NCBI RefSeq assembly: GCF_023555385.1
Contig: NZ_JAJSED010000001.1
Coordinates: forward strand, 868,001-932,000
From: Guyparkeria hydrothermalis
Lineage (GTDB): Bacteria; Pseudomonadota; Gammaproteobacteria; Halothiobacillales; Halothiobacillaceae
Reading direction: 5' to 3'
DNA: 64,000 bases
Shown here: piece after piece, positions 17,408-25,817 of the stretch
Layout: every line of letters starts with the position of its first letter
Numbering within the stretch: the first letter of the stretch is position 1
Translations under genes and position numbers: made by a program
Notes under the pieces: generated by a model
What the model was told of the DNA's origin: nothing
Seen by the model: the letters and a program-made list of their open reading frames with translations, nothing else
Databases searched by the model: none

Positions 17408-19798
17408 ATGGCAGATGAGCCCAAACGGCTGGACGCCGATCTGCTCTACCGGCCCTGCCACGCCGGCTCGCTACCCTTCGAGAGCACAGCCGAACTCGAG
17501 CCGCCCACGGCCGCCCCCGGCCAGGACCGTGCACTGGAAGCCCTGTCCTTCGGCACGGAGATCGGCGACGGCGGCTTCAACCTCTACGCGCTCGGCTCCG
17601 AGGGCCTCGGCAAATACGCGGTGGTTCGCGAATTCCTCGAGAAGCGTGCCCGCGAAGACACGCCGCCGCCAAGCTGGGCCTACGTCTTCAACTTCGAGAA
17701 TCCTGACCGGCCCAAGCTGCTCGAGCTGCCCGCAAAGGCCGGCCGCGAGCTGCAGAAGGACCTCGAGACGCTGGTAAAGGAATTCGGCACCGCCATCCCG
17801 GCAGTGTTCGAGAGCGACGAGTACCACAACCGCATCCAGGAGATGCGCGAGGCATTCAAGCGAAGGCAGCGCGAAGCCATCGAAGCCATCAGCGAGGAGG
17901 CGGAAAAACGCCACGTCACCATGTTGAGCACGCCGTCCGGCTTCACCCTCGGCCCCTACCGTGACGGCAAGATCCTCGATCCGGAGGCCTTCCACAAGCT
18001 GCCGGAAGAAGAACAGAAGGAATGGCAGGCGGCCATCAACGAGCTCGAGGAAAAGCTCAAGCAAACCTTGCAGCAGATCCCGAAATGGCAGAAGGAAGCC
18101 CGCGAACAGTTACAGCAACTGAACGAAGAGATGCTCGGCGTGGCGGTGGGCCAGCAACTCGAGGCGCTCAAACGGCGCTGGGTGACCTTACCGGCTGTCA
18201 CCGATTACCTGGGCGCGATCCGTGACGACATCATCTCGCACGTCAACGACCTGGACGAGGACGGCAGCACGGTACCCGAGGAGATCCTCAACCAGTACCA
18301 ACTCAACCTGATCGTGGACAACGCCGACCTCGACGGCGCCCCGGTGATCTACGAAGACCTGCCCACTCACGCCCGATTGATCGGCCGGATCGAGCACTAC
18401 TTCCGCGAAGGGGCCCTGTTGACGGACTTCCGGCTGATCCGTGCCGGTGCCCTGCATCGCGCCAACGGCGGCTACCTGATCCTGCACGCCCGCCAGATCC
18501 TGATGCAGCCGTTTGCCTGGGAAACGCTCAAGCGCGCCCTCTACGGCAGGCAGGTGCGGATCGAGTCACTCGAGCAGCTCTATGCCGTGTTCACCACCAT
18601 CACGCTCGAACCGGATCCGCTGCCGCTCCAGGTCAAGGTGGTGCTGATCGGCGACCGGCTGCTCTATTACCTGCTGTCCGAATACGACCCCGACTTCGCC
18701 CGACTGTTCAAGGTCCAGGCGGACTTTGAGGACAACCTCGCCCGCCAGCCCGAAAACGAGATGGACTATGCCCGAACGCTGGCCGCGATCGCCCAGCGCG
18801 ACGGGCTGCGCCCGCTGGATCGAAGCGCGGTCGCCCGCACCATCGAGCACGCCAGCCGCCTGGCCGGGGACCGGGAGAAACTCGCCGCCGGCACCCGTCC
18901 GCTGTCCGACCTGCTCGCCGAGGCCAACCATCTGGCCAGCTCGAGCCACGCCGAGGAGATCAGCGCCCACCACGTCGAGGCCGCCATCCGCCGGCAGGAG
19001 AAACGGGCCGAGCGGCTGCGCGAGCGGGCGGTCGAGGCGATCCTGCGCGAGACCATCAATCTGCCGACCCACGGCGAGCGGATCGCGGCAGTCAACGGCC
19101 TGGCCGTCTCCCAACTGGGCGATTTCACCTTCGGCCTGCCGACGCGCATCACCGCCACGGCCCGCCCCGGCCGCGAGCAGGTTGTCGACATCGAGCGCCA
19201 GGCAAAGCTGGGCGGAAACATTCACGCCAAGGCAGTGATGATCCTGTCGCGGTATCTCGCCAGTCATTACGCCCCGGACGGTGAACTGTCCCTGTCGGCC
19301 AGCATTGCCTTCGAGCAACTCTACGGCTCGGTCGAGGGCGATTCGGCCTCGGTGGCCGAGCTCTGTGCGCTGGTCTCGGCGATCGCTCGCGTGCCGATCC
19401 GGCAATCGTTCGCCGTGACCGGGTCGCTGAATCAGCTGGGCGAGGTGCAGGCGATCGGCGGTGTCAACGAAAAGATCGAGGGCTTCTTCCGCATCTGCCG
19501 GGAGCGCGGTCTCGACGGTCACCACGGGGTGATCATCCCTCGGGCGAACCTGCCGCACCTCATGCTCGATCACGAGGTGCGCAGCGAGGTCGCCGCCGGC
19601 CGCTTCCAGCTGTACGCCGTCAGCCACGTCGACGAAGCGCTGCAGCTGTTGACCGGCATGCCGGCGGGCGACGCCGATGCCGACGGGAAATTCCCCGCCG
19701 ACAGCCTCAACCGGCGCGTGGCTGACCGGCTGGCACGGTTCGAGCGTGCCACGCGGCACGACCACGACCGTTCCGGGCCGCACGACGAACATGGCTGA
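17408..19798 (+). CDS. Lon-family ATP-dependent protease (LonB/YcbZ-like)
   Basis: A 796-residue protease. The N-terminal P-loop region has GSEGLGKY, where Tyr replaces the usual Ser/Thr after GK. A coiled-coil-rich insertion follows (about residues 110-260), then an ATPase core, and a C-terminal Lon protease domain (about 580-770). The catalytic dyad is visible as the Ser in EGDSASVAEL and the Lys in GGVNEKIEGFF. It probably degrades damaged or regulatory proteins in the cytoplasm. The start at 17408 (GAGAGGAT upstream) gives the family N terminus. Its last 8 bp overlap the start of the universal-stress gene, so the two are coupled. Altered nucleotide binding is possible. Confidence 0.88.
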   Translation: MADEPKRLDADLLYRPCHAGSLPFESTAELEPPTAAPGQDRALEALSFGTEIGDGGFNLYALGSEGLGKYAVVREFLEKRAREDTPPPSWAYVFNFENPDRPKLLELPAKAGRELQKDLETLVKEFGTAIPAVFESDEYHNRIQEMREAFKRRQREAIEAISEEAEKRHVTMLSTPSGFTLGPYRDGKILDPEAFHKLPEEEQKEWQAAINELEEKLKQTLQQIPKWQKEAREQLQQLNEEMLGVAVGQQLEALKRRWVTLPAVTDYLGAIRDDIISHVNDLDEDGSTVPEEILNQYQLNLIVDNADLDGAPVIYEDLPTHARLIGRIEHYFREGALLTDFRLIRAGALHRANGGYLILHARQILMQPFAWETLKRALYGRQVRIESLEQLYAVFTTITLEPDPLPLQVKVVLIGDRLLYYLLSEYDPDFARLFKVQADFEDNLARQPENEMDYARTLAAIAQRDGLRPLDRSAVARTIEHASRLAGDREKLAAGTRPLSDLLAEANHLASSSHAEEISAHHVEAAIRRQEKRAERLRERAVEAILRETINLPTHGERIAAVNGLAVSQLGDFTFGLPTRITATARPGREQVVDIERQAKLGGNIHAKAVMILSRYLASHYAPDGELSLSASIAFEQLYGSVEGDSASVAELCALVSAIARVPIRQSFAVTGSLNQLGEVQAIGGVNEKIEGFFRICRERGLDGHHGVIIPRANLPHLMLDHEVRSEVAAGRFQLYAVSHVDEALQLLTGMPAGDADADGKFPADSLNRRVADRLARFERATRHDHDRSGPHDEHG

Positions 19799-20627
19799 GT
19801 CGCACGTCCTGGTGCTGCTGGACACCTCGCCGGCCAGTGAGGCAGCCCTCGACAGCGCCGCTCGACTGGCCCGCCATCACCAGCTGGAGCTGATCGCGCT
19901 GTTCATCGAGGACCAGGACCTGATCGCCTCGGCCGGACACGTGTTCACGCGTGAGATCAGTCTGCTTTCGGGCGAGGCCCGCCCGTTCGACCGCGAGATC
20001 CTGCTCTCCCGCCTCGCCCGCCAGCGGCAACAGATCGAGACGCGTCTGGCATCGCTCGGGGGGCAGGAACGCCTGCGATGGCGACTGGACGTGGTGACCG
20101 GCCCGGTAACCGAAAACATCCTCGAGGCGGCGCTCAATGCCGAGTGGGTGGTGTTGGGCAAGGCGGGCTGGTCGGCATCACGAGGCGGCCGACTGGGCTC
20201 CACGGCGCGGCACTTGGTGGAGAGCACCGGTAGCCGGCTGCTGCTTTGGGAGGAGCGTGCTTTTGCCCCCCAGGCGGCCATCGCGGCACTGGTCCACGAC
20301 CCGGCGAGCGGGGATGCGGTGGTCGAGACCACCCGCCAGCTCGCCCTCGCCACTGAGCGCAGCGCCCGGCTGCTCCTCCTGCCGGACGTCGATCCGAACT
20401 CCCTGCCGGCATTGGCCTCGTGGCAGCAACAAGGGCGACCTGCCGTGACCGTCGAACGGCTGACCGGTCGCGGGGCCGAGGCGCTGCGCCGTTCCCTGCA
20501 GGCCCAGCCGGCGGCCGCCCTGGTGATCGACGACGCGGGCGCCTTCGCTCTCGACCTGCCGATGGCCGACCTGATCGCCCGCATCGACATCCCCATCATC
20601 CGCCTACCCTCCCCGGCAGCGGCCTGA
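19791..20627 (+). CDS. universal stress protein family, tandem-domain
   Basis: A 278-residue protein. The first half begins HVLVLLDTSPASEAALDSAA and continues to WVVLGKAGWSASRGGRLGST, a UspA fold with a partly degenerate ATP loop. The second half is a weaker repeat (AAIAALVHDPASGDAVVETT to IDIPIIRLP). Such tandem Usp proteins act in the cytoplasm under stress. The ATG lies inside the end of the Lon-like gene (8-bp overlap), which implies coupled translation and a shared stress role. Confidence 0.8.
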   Translation: MAESHVLVLLDTSPASEAALDSAARLARHHQLELIALFIEDQDLIASAGHVFTREISLLSGEARPFDREILLSRLARQRQQIETRLASLGGQERLRWRLDVVTGPVTENILEAALNAEWVVLGKAGWSASRGGRLGSTARHLVESTGSRLLLWEERAFAPQAAIAALVHDPASGDAVVETTRQLALATERSARLLLLPDVDPNSLPALASWQQQGRPAVTVERLTGRGAEALRRSLQAQPAAALVIDDAGAFALDLPMADLIARIDIPIIRLPSPAAA

Positions 20628-20628
20628 G

Positions 20629-20660
20629 CAAAAAAACGGCCGCCCCGGGAGGGACGGCCG
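20629..20660. terminator. terminator between the Usp and DsrE genes
   Basis: CGGCCG...CGGCCG arms enclose CCC-GGGA-GGG, giving a hairpin of about 9 bp. The left A-run (20629-20636) makes a U-tract for the minus-strand DsrE transcript; it may also stop the plus-strand Usp transcript. Confidence 0.75.
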
Positions 20661-20687
20661 CTCGCTCAAGCCGGCAGGCGTTGCAGT

Positions 20688-21131
20688 TCAGTAGCTCAGC
20701 GCGACGAGATCGTCCTGCGACAGCAGCTTGAACAAGATATCCGGCTTGCCCAGCTCGACCCCGTCGATCAGGTCGTCACGCGTCAGACCACACTGACGCA
20801 TGCACATCGGGCAGATCAGCACACGGGCGCCGTTCTTCATCGCCATCTTCAGGGTCTCCTGGGCGGTCCGTTCGGTCGCCCCCAGCATGTCCTGCTTACG
20901 ATCCTTGGCGGCGAGATACACGCCGCGCACGTTGAGGTACACGACCACGTCGTGCCCCCGCTTGGCCGCATTGTAGGCCTGTGCGGCTGCCATGCCCGCC
21001 GGCCAGACTTCGTCCGTGGTCAGGTTGTAGAACAGGGTGTTGCCCTTGTCGGCAGCGGCCATGGCATGACCGGAACCGACCAGAGCAAGACCGAAGACGA
21101 ACGTGGCGAAAAGGCGCTTGAGCATCGACAT
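20688..21131 (-). CDS. secreted DsrE-family protein
   Basis: A 147-residue protein with a cleavable signal peptide (MLKRLFATFVFGLALVGSGH, cleavage near AMAAAD) and a DsrE/DsrF-like fold: GNTLFYNLTTDEVWPAGMAA, GHDVVVYLNVRGVYLA and CPMCMRQCGL. The three cysteines in CPMCMRQC could carry persulfide; cytoplasmic DsrE and TusD relay sulfur, but this copy is exported. A Shine-Dalgarno AGGAGG lies 5 bases before the start. It follows three DUF2173-like genes on the same strand (88-bp gap), suggesting a sulfur-related operon. The role of the exported form is inferred. Confidence 0.85.
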   Translation of the reverse strand: MSMLKRLFATFVFGLALVGSGHAMAAADKGNTLFYNLTTDEVWPAGMAAAQAYNAAKRGHDVVVYLNVRGVYLAAKDRKQDMLGATERTAQETLKMAMKNGARVLICPMCMRQCGLTRDDLIDGVELGKPDILFKLLSQDDLVALSY

Positions 21132-21218
21132 GGTTGCCTCCTGTTGCGATTGGATGAACCCGGATCGCGAGTCTAGGCAACATACCGGTGGCGTGTCAGG
21201 ACACGGCCGGGTGTGACG

Positions 21219-21557
21219 TCAGACGTTGAAAGAAACCTGCGCCAGGCCCTCCATCACCTCGTCGAGGCTGGCACGGCTGTTCTCGATTACCGCGACCATG
21301 CTATCCACGCCGCAGACCGAACGATGCACGCCGTGCACGATCCAGCCACGCGCTGGCGTCCAGCCGGGTTGATGGGCGAACAGGGCCATCTGGTCGGCAT
21401 GACCCTGCGTTACCAGCTTGAGGTCGTTCGCCAGACGGGTCAGCCGATCGATGTCGTCGGGAGACAGGTAGCCGTGGACCTCCCAGGGCTCACCTGTCTC
21501 ATCGCGGAAATGCACCACCGCCTCGACACCCGCCAGATTGAGAAGTTGCTGGTACAT
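21219..21557 (-). CDS. DUF2173-like protein, third copy of the array
   Basis: A 112-residue protein aligned with its two neighbours: MYQQLLNLAGVEAVVHFRDE, PDDIDRLTRLANDLK, ARGWIVHGVHRSVCGVDSMV and ENSRASLDEVMEGL. The family is roadblock/LC7-like in length and pattern. This copy keeps a single Cys in the SVCGVD position where the first copy has SLCVMGN. No N-terminal export signal is seen, so it is cytoplasmic. It begins 11 bp after the stop of the second copy. The function is unknown; regulatory dimerisation is an inference from the fold. Confidence 0.75.
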   Translation of the reverse strand: MYQQLLNLAGVEAVVHFRDETGEPWEVHGYLSPDDIDRLTRLANDLKLVTQGHADQMALFAHQPGWTPARGWIVHGVHRSVCGVDSMVAVIENSRASLDEVMEGLAQVSFNV

Positions 21558-21568
21558 CGGCCCGCCGC

Positions 21569-21907
21569 TCAGGGCCCGAAGGCCCGGTAAGCCGCATCGT
21601 AATCGGCGTGTTCGTTGCTCAGCACCACGGCCTGGTGGCCGCGCGACACTGTCGACCAGTCCAGACCGACAAAGGTGAAACCGCGAACGGGGTAGAACCC
21701 CTTGGTGTCGCTCACGCCCTCCCAGCCACGGGCCTGCATCGCACCGATGGCGCGATTTGCCACGCACAGGTGACCGAGCAGATCGATCGTCTCCCGGTCG
21801 ATCACCGACTCATCGGGAATGAGCGTATCGAGCGGTCGACCGTCCTCGTCGAACTGGAAGGCCGCCACTGCGCCCGGTACCGAACTCAGCGTTTTTAGAT
21901 TCGTCAT
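21569..21907 (-). CDS. DUF2173-like protein, second copy of the array
   Basis: A 112-residue protein: MTNLKTLSSVPGAVAAFQFD, DRETIDLLGHLCVANRAIGA, and GFYPVRGFTFVGLDWSTVSR. This is the closest of the three to the usual DUF2173 pattern in which a Cys-Ala-Asn segment and a KGF-like strand are conserved (here CVAN and RGFTF). DUF2173 proteins are common in sulfur-oxidising proteobacteria. It lies 33 bp after the first copy and 11 bp before the third. Confidence 0.78.
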   Translation of the reverse strand: MTNLKTLSSVPGAVAAFQFDEDGRPLDTLIPDESVIDRETIDLLGHLCVANRAIGAMQARGWEGVSDTKGFYPVRGFTFVGLDWSTVSRGHQAVVLSNEHADYDAAYRAFGP

Positions 21908-21940
21908 CGTCGCGACTCCATCGTTCAGGGCACCGTCAGA

Positions 21941-22321
21941 TCAGGAGGCGGCTCGGGTGGGACCCACCTGCCACCCCCGCATCAGAGACAGTACCGATTT
22001 CAGTGAAGCGTCACCGTTTTCGATGACGCAGTAGGCATTCCCCATCACACAGAGGCTGCGCTTGTCGCCGTGGACCACCCACCCGCTGGCCGCAGCGGCC
22101 TCGACGGGCGGTTTGCCTGACGGGACGGGTGGACGGGCGAACAGGTTCACCAGGTCCTCTTCCATGTCCACAGCCGCGGTGTTGGCCCGACAGAGGGCGG
22201 CGAGCAAGCGCCTCTCTTCGTCGGACAAATCACCCTGGTGGTGGCTCTGGTTATCTTGATAGGTGAAATCGCCTGCCGCGACGACACCTTCCAACGCCAT
22301 CAGATCGCTGACCAAATTCAT
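21941..22321 (-). CDS. DUF2173-like protein, first copy of the array
   Basis: A 126-residue protein starting MNLVSDLMALEGVVAAGDFT, followed by LSDEERRLLAALCRANTAAV and GWVVHGDKRSLCVMGNAYCV. The SLCVMGN segment matches the DUF2173 consensus I recall from Acidithiobacillus and Thioalkalivibrio proteins. An insert (FARPPVPSGKPPVEAAAASG) separates the two halves. The start at 22321 follows GGGGAG-like sequence; a longer frame to 22375 is less likely. It is the first gene of the presumed operon with two paralogs and the exported DsrE protein. Confidence 0.78.
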   Translation of the reverse strand: MNLVSDLMALEGVVAAGDFTYQDNQSHHQGDLSDEERRLLAALCRANTAAVDMEEDLVNLFARPPVPSGKPPVEAAAASGWVVHGDKRSLCVMGNAYCVIENGDASLKSVLSLMRGWQVGPTRAAS

Positions 22322-22516
22322 TGTTCTGACTCCCCTGTACCGAATGCTCCCATTGGAAGTACATAGCCACGCCAAGTTCAGCCGCTGCCATTCGGGATTT
22401 CTATTTCGACAGGAGCCGACTTATGTACGGCGGAAGGGATGGGAGCGGGATGGGGGCCGGGGCGTTGGGCTCGTTTCTAATGCCCGGAGAACGCCCCAGC
22501 CGGGAGAAGGCGCTGA

Positions 22517-24244
22517 TCAGGCGCCAGCTGGTGATGCCGGACGATCGCCGGGGACACGAACCCGGTTGCGCCCGTCCTGCTTGGCACGATAGAGGCTTCG
22601 GTCGGCCCGGTTGATCAGTTCCTCGATATCGAACACCACGGCGTCGCGCGCGGCGACTCCGAAACTTGCCGTGATGGGAACTTGCTTCCCATCGACGACC
22701 ACCGGCGCGTCGGCAAGCTTGGCGCGCAATCGCTCGGCCAATGCCACGGCTTCGGGAAGAGCGGTGTCGGGCAGCAGCACGATAAATTCCTCACCACCCC
22801 AGCGCGCGATGATGTCCTGCTTGCGGATGATTTCCTGAACCCGATCCGCTGCCGCACGCAATACGGCGTCCCCGGCGGCGTGGCCGAAACTATCGTTGAT
22901 GCGCTTGAAGTGGTCGAGATCCATCAGGATCACCGACAGGCGACAATCCGCTTGGCAGATTTCCGACCAGAGCGGGCGCGACAGGTCGTAGAACGCACGT
23001 CGGTTGTTCACACCGGTCAACGGATCGATGCTTGCCAGCCGTTCGGCACGCTGACGCTGGGCCTGACCGATACGGAACTGGTAGGTCAACGCCAGGGCCA
23101 GCAACGTCGCGTCCAGCAGCATGCCGATATCCACGGCCCGGTACGTCCAGATGCTGAAAGGAATCACGCCCCAGACCGACAGGGCCGTCAAGGCGGCGCC
23201 CACCATCGCCGAAACCGCCGCCAGCAGGAAATAGTGGGCCGAGGATAAGCCCGCACGCACCGACATCACGCCCAACGCGAGCATGATCACCGTGAACAAC
23301 GTCACGAAACTGAAGGCCAGCAGCAATGCCGGGGCCTGCCAGTCTAGCAGCACCATCAACCCGAGCATCACCATCCCAGTGCCGATGTAGCCCAGCACCG
23401 CTTGGTGGACTCGCGGGAAGTAGTGCCGGGTCTGCAAGAAGCTGATCGCAAAGAACAAGCCGCTGCTGGCATAAAGCATCATCAGCACCGGTTGCGACCA
23501 CTGCGCCCAGACCGGGCTCTCCGACCACCACCAGGCATAGGCATGACCGGTGTAGGAGATGTTCATCAACAGGAAGAAGGCGAGATAGACCGAGTACAAC
23601 AGGTAACGCGAGTGACGCAGCCCGATGAACAGCATCAGGTTGTAAACGATCAGGGCCACCAGGAAGCCGTACAGAAAGCCGTAGCTGTATGCGGTCCAGA
23701 GCGTGCGATCGCCGAGTTCGGCTTCCGTTTCCACGTACAGCGGGAAGACCATCGGATCGGGCGTGGCAACCCGTACCAGCACGTCGGTCGTGCCGGCGGG
23801 GAACTCGCGTTCGAAGCTCAGCCCGATACTGTCGCGCGGCCGGTCAGCGTAGGGTAGCCGGTCACCCAGTCGTTGCTGCCCGACCCAGCGCCCGTCGTGG
23901 CGGAAATGAAAGCTCACCTCGTCGAGCCATGCCGTCTCCACCGACAGGATGCGCGTCACCGGGGACGGGCCGGGGTTGTGCACCCGCATGTGGATCCACA
24001 CCGGTGCGGCACCGATGCCGAATGCCAGAACCGACGAGTTGGAGGGTTGAAACCGGCCGACCTGGAACGCCTGCCAAGCCGCCTCTCGCGAGAGCGACTG
24101 GTCGACATCGGCCAGTACGCTGAGCGACCGACCCACCGGGTTGGCCACCTCGCCGCCCAGCGCGATCGCCCCCTTCGCCACCGGCGAGGCCGGTATGCCG
24201 GGAGCGAGCACAAGGAGCAGCAGGGCTGTGAGCCAGCGGAACAT
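22517..24244 (-). CDS. diguanylate cyclase with 7TMR-DISM sensor
   Basis: A 575-residue membrane protein. A signal peptide and periplasmic 7TMR-DISMED2-type domain (about residues 30-175) precede seven membrane helices (about 185-385) and a GGDEF domain (about 405-565). The cyclase motif is intact (RWGGEEF), preceded by an RKQD inhibitory I-site five residues upstream, so it should make c-di-GMP and be product-inhibited. MDLDHFKRINDSFGHAAGD marks the metal-binding strand. The periplasmic ligand, often a carbohydrate or small acid in this class, is unknown. It stands alone between the DUF2173 array and the YecE-like gene. Confidence 0.92.
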   Translation of the reverse strand: MFRWLTALLLLVLAPGIPASPVAKGAIALGGEVANPVGRSLSVLADVDQSLSREAAWQAFQVGRFQPSNSSVLAFGIGAAPVWIHMRVHNPGPSPVTRILSVETAWLDEVSFHFRHDGRWVGQQRLGDRLPYADRPRDSIGLSFEREFPAGTTDVLVRVATPDPMVFPLYVETEAELGDRTLWTAYSYGFLYGFLVALIVYNLMLFIGLRHSRYLLYSVYLAFFLLMNISYTGHAYAWWWSESPVWAQWSQPVLMMLYASSGLFFAISFLQTRHYFPRVHQAVLGYIGTGMVMLGLMVLLDWQAPALLLAFSFVTLFTVIMLALGVMSVRAGLSSAHYFLLAAVSAMVGAALTALSVWGVIPFSIWTYRAVDIGMLLDATLLALALTYQFRIGQAQRQRAERLASIDPLTGVNNRRAFYDLSRPLWSEICQADCRLSVILMDLDHFKRINDSFGHAAGDAVLRAAADRVQEIIRKQDIIARWGGEEFIVLLPDTALPEAVALAERLRAKLADAPVVVDGKQVPITASFGVAARDAVVFDIEELINRADRSLYRAKQDGRNRVRVPGDRPASPAGA

Positions 24245-24370
24245 CGGTGGTCACCAACTCCCTTGGTGGTGCGCTACGGCGGTATTTTGAAAAGGTATCA
24301 CAGGCACGTCCGCCGGGCTCCCCTACTCTCCGGACATCCGCTGGCCACCAGTGAGGTTGCTGGCAGGGGT

Positions 24371-25093
24371 CTAGCGCTCGAGTCGCGACAACAGTCGTGC
24401 CGCATCCTCCGGTGCCTGGCCCTCGGCGTCATTGTCGAAATAGCCGTAAACATCCCGCCCGGCCGCGACCCATCCGCGAATCCGTTCGGCCCAGTCGTCC
24501 AACGTGGCGTCCGAATATCGGCCCTGGTAGCGCCCATCGCTGCCGTGCCAGCGCAGATACACGAAATCCGCGGTGGTCCAGCCGGGCGGCGCCTCCCCTT
24601 CCAGATCGAACAGGCAGAAAGCAGCACGATGTTCGACCAGCAGGTCCGTCACCGACTCGGTCCACCAACTCGGGTCGCGAAACTCGAACGCATAACGATG
24701 CCCCGATGGCAGGGCCTCGAGGAACGCGGCAAGCCGATCGGGATTCACGCGCCAGCGTGGCGGCAGCTGGAACAGAATCGGACCGAGCCGGTCACCGAGT
24801 CGCTCGATCTTCTCGAAGAAGGCCCCGGTGCTCTCGAGCGGGTCCTTCAGCTTCTTCATGTGCGTGATGTAGCGGCTGGCCTTGACCGCGAAGCGAAAAT
24901 CCGACGGCACGGCTTGCCGCCAAGCATCCAGCGTTGCCTCGCTTGGCAACCGGTAGAAGGTGGCGTTGATCTCGACGCTGGCGAAACGCTCGGCATAGAA
25001 CGACAACCACTCGGACGCCGGCAACGAGGCCGGATAGAAGACTTCCCGCCAGTGGCGGTAATTCCAGCCGGATGTACCCAGGTGATAGCGCAC
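24371..25093 (-). CDS. DUF72/YecE-family protein
   Basis: A 240-residue protein of the DUF72 family with a TIM-barrel-like fold. Landmarks are YHLGTSGWNYRHW at the N terminus, SVEINATFYRLP, FAVKASRYITHMKKL, LGPILFQLPP, YAFEFRDPSWW and VYGYFDNDAEG. The GTG at 25093 is preferred because GGAGGG lies just upstream and it gives the usual VxxGTSGW start; an in-frame ATG at 25126 adds 11 residues without a good ribosome site. The family's reaction is not known. Confidence 0.88.
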   Translation of the reverse strand: MRYHLGTSGWNYRHWREVFYPASLPASEWLSFYAERFASVEINATFYRLPSEATLDAWRQAVPSDFRFAVKASRYITHMKKLKDPLESTGAFFEKIERLGDRLGPILFQLPPRWRVNPDRLAAFLEALPSGHRYAFEFRDPSWWTESVTDLLVEHRAAFCLFDLEGEAPPGWTTADFVYLRWHGSDGRYQGRYSDATLDDWAERIRGWVAAGRDVYGYFDNDAEGQAPEDAARLLSRLER

Positions 25094-25237
25094 GAGCCCT
25101 CCAGCGCCGGGAAACGGACACCACACAGGCTAGCAGTCGCACGGACACTTGAAGCCACAGCGAGCGACCTTACCCCTCCAATCGTAAACGGATTCTCACG
25201 TTTGGCCCACAAACCGTCAGGTGGGAGGGAATCGCAG

Positions 25238-25810
25238 ATGTGGCACATCCATCAACGCCATACCCCGCGCCAGTCGGACCTGCGCCGCTACTGGAAGGTG
25301 ATGAGCCTCTCGGAGCGCTTCGAGCAGGTCATCGCCGCGGTACTCGGAGTCATCATCGCCGTGGTCATCCTGCTCGCGCTGTGGGAGCTGATCCGGCTGG
25401 TGATCGACACCCTGTTGCTGCAGCACCAGAACGTGTTGGCACACAGTGTGTTCCAGAAGCTGTTCGGCTCGATCCTGACGCTCCTGATCGCGATGGAGTT
25501 CCAGCACTCGATCATCAAGGTGATCGAGCGGCGCGAACACATCATCCAGACCAAGATCGTCGTGTTGATCGCCCTGCTCGCGCTGGCGCGGAAATTCATC
25601 ATCCTCGACACCAACTCGACCTCGCCGACGATGATCCTGGCCCTGTCTTTCGGCGTGCTGGTGCTGGGGAGCGTCTACTGGCTGATCGAGCAGCGCGACG
25701 CCACACGGCGGCACCAGGAAGCCGACTCGAAAGTCATCCGAACCGAATCACCGTCCGAGTCACGGGCGGGCGAATCGCCGTCGGTCGGCCACCGCAGCGA
25801 CTCCGACTAG
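25238..25810 (+). CDS. PsiE-family phosphate-starvation-inducible membrane protein
   Basis: A 190-residue protein with four hydrophobic helices (about residues 28-150) and a Ser/Glu-rich cytoplasmic tail. The conserved core includes LFGSILTLLIAMEF, the following HSIIKVIERREHIIQTKIV and LARKFIILD. The start at 25238 follows GGGAGGGAATCGCAG. PsiE is part of the phosphate-starvation response in E. coli, but its molecular role is unknown. It is divergent from the YecE-like gene and converges on the GGDEF gene that ends 7 bp away. Confidence 0.87.
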   Translation: MWHIHQRHTPRQSDLRRYWKVMSLSERFEQVIAAVLGVIIAVVILLALWELIRLVIDTLLLQHQNVLAHSVFQKLFGSILTLLIAMEFQHSIIKVIERREHIIQTKIVVLIALLALARKFIILDTNSTSPTMILALSFGVLVLGSVYWLIEQRDATRRHQEADSKVIRTESPSESRAGESPSVGHRSDSD

Positions 25811-25817
25811 CAAGCGG

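Noticed and set aside
18566-19825. 419-codon minus-strand open frame
   Set aside because: It is antisense to the Lon-like protease, whose catalytic motifs are clear.
23873-25237. Long frame upstream of and in phase with psiE
   Set aside because: It is antisense to the GGDEF and YecE-like genes; PsiE begins at 25238 with its own ribosome site.
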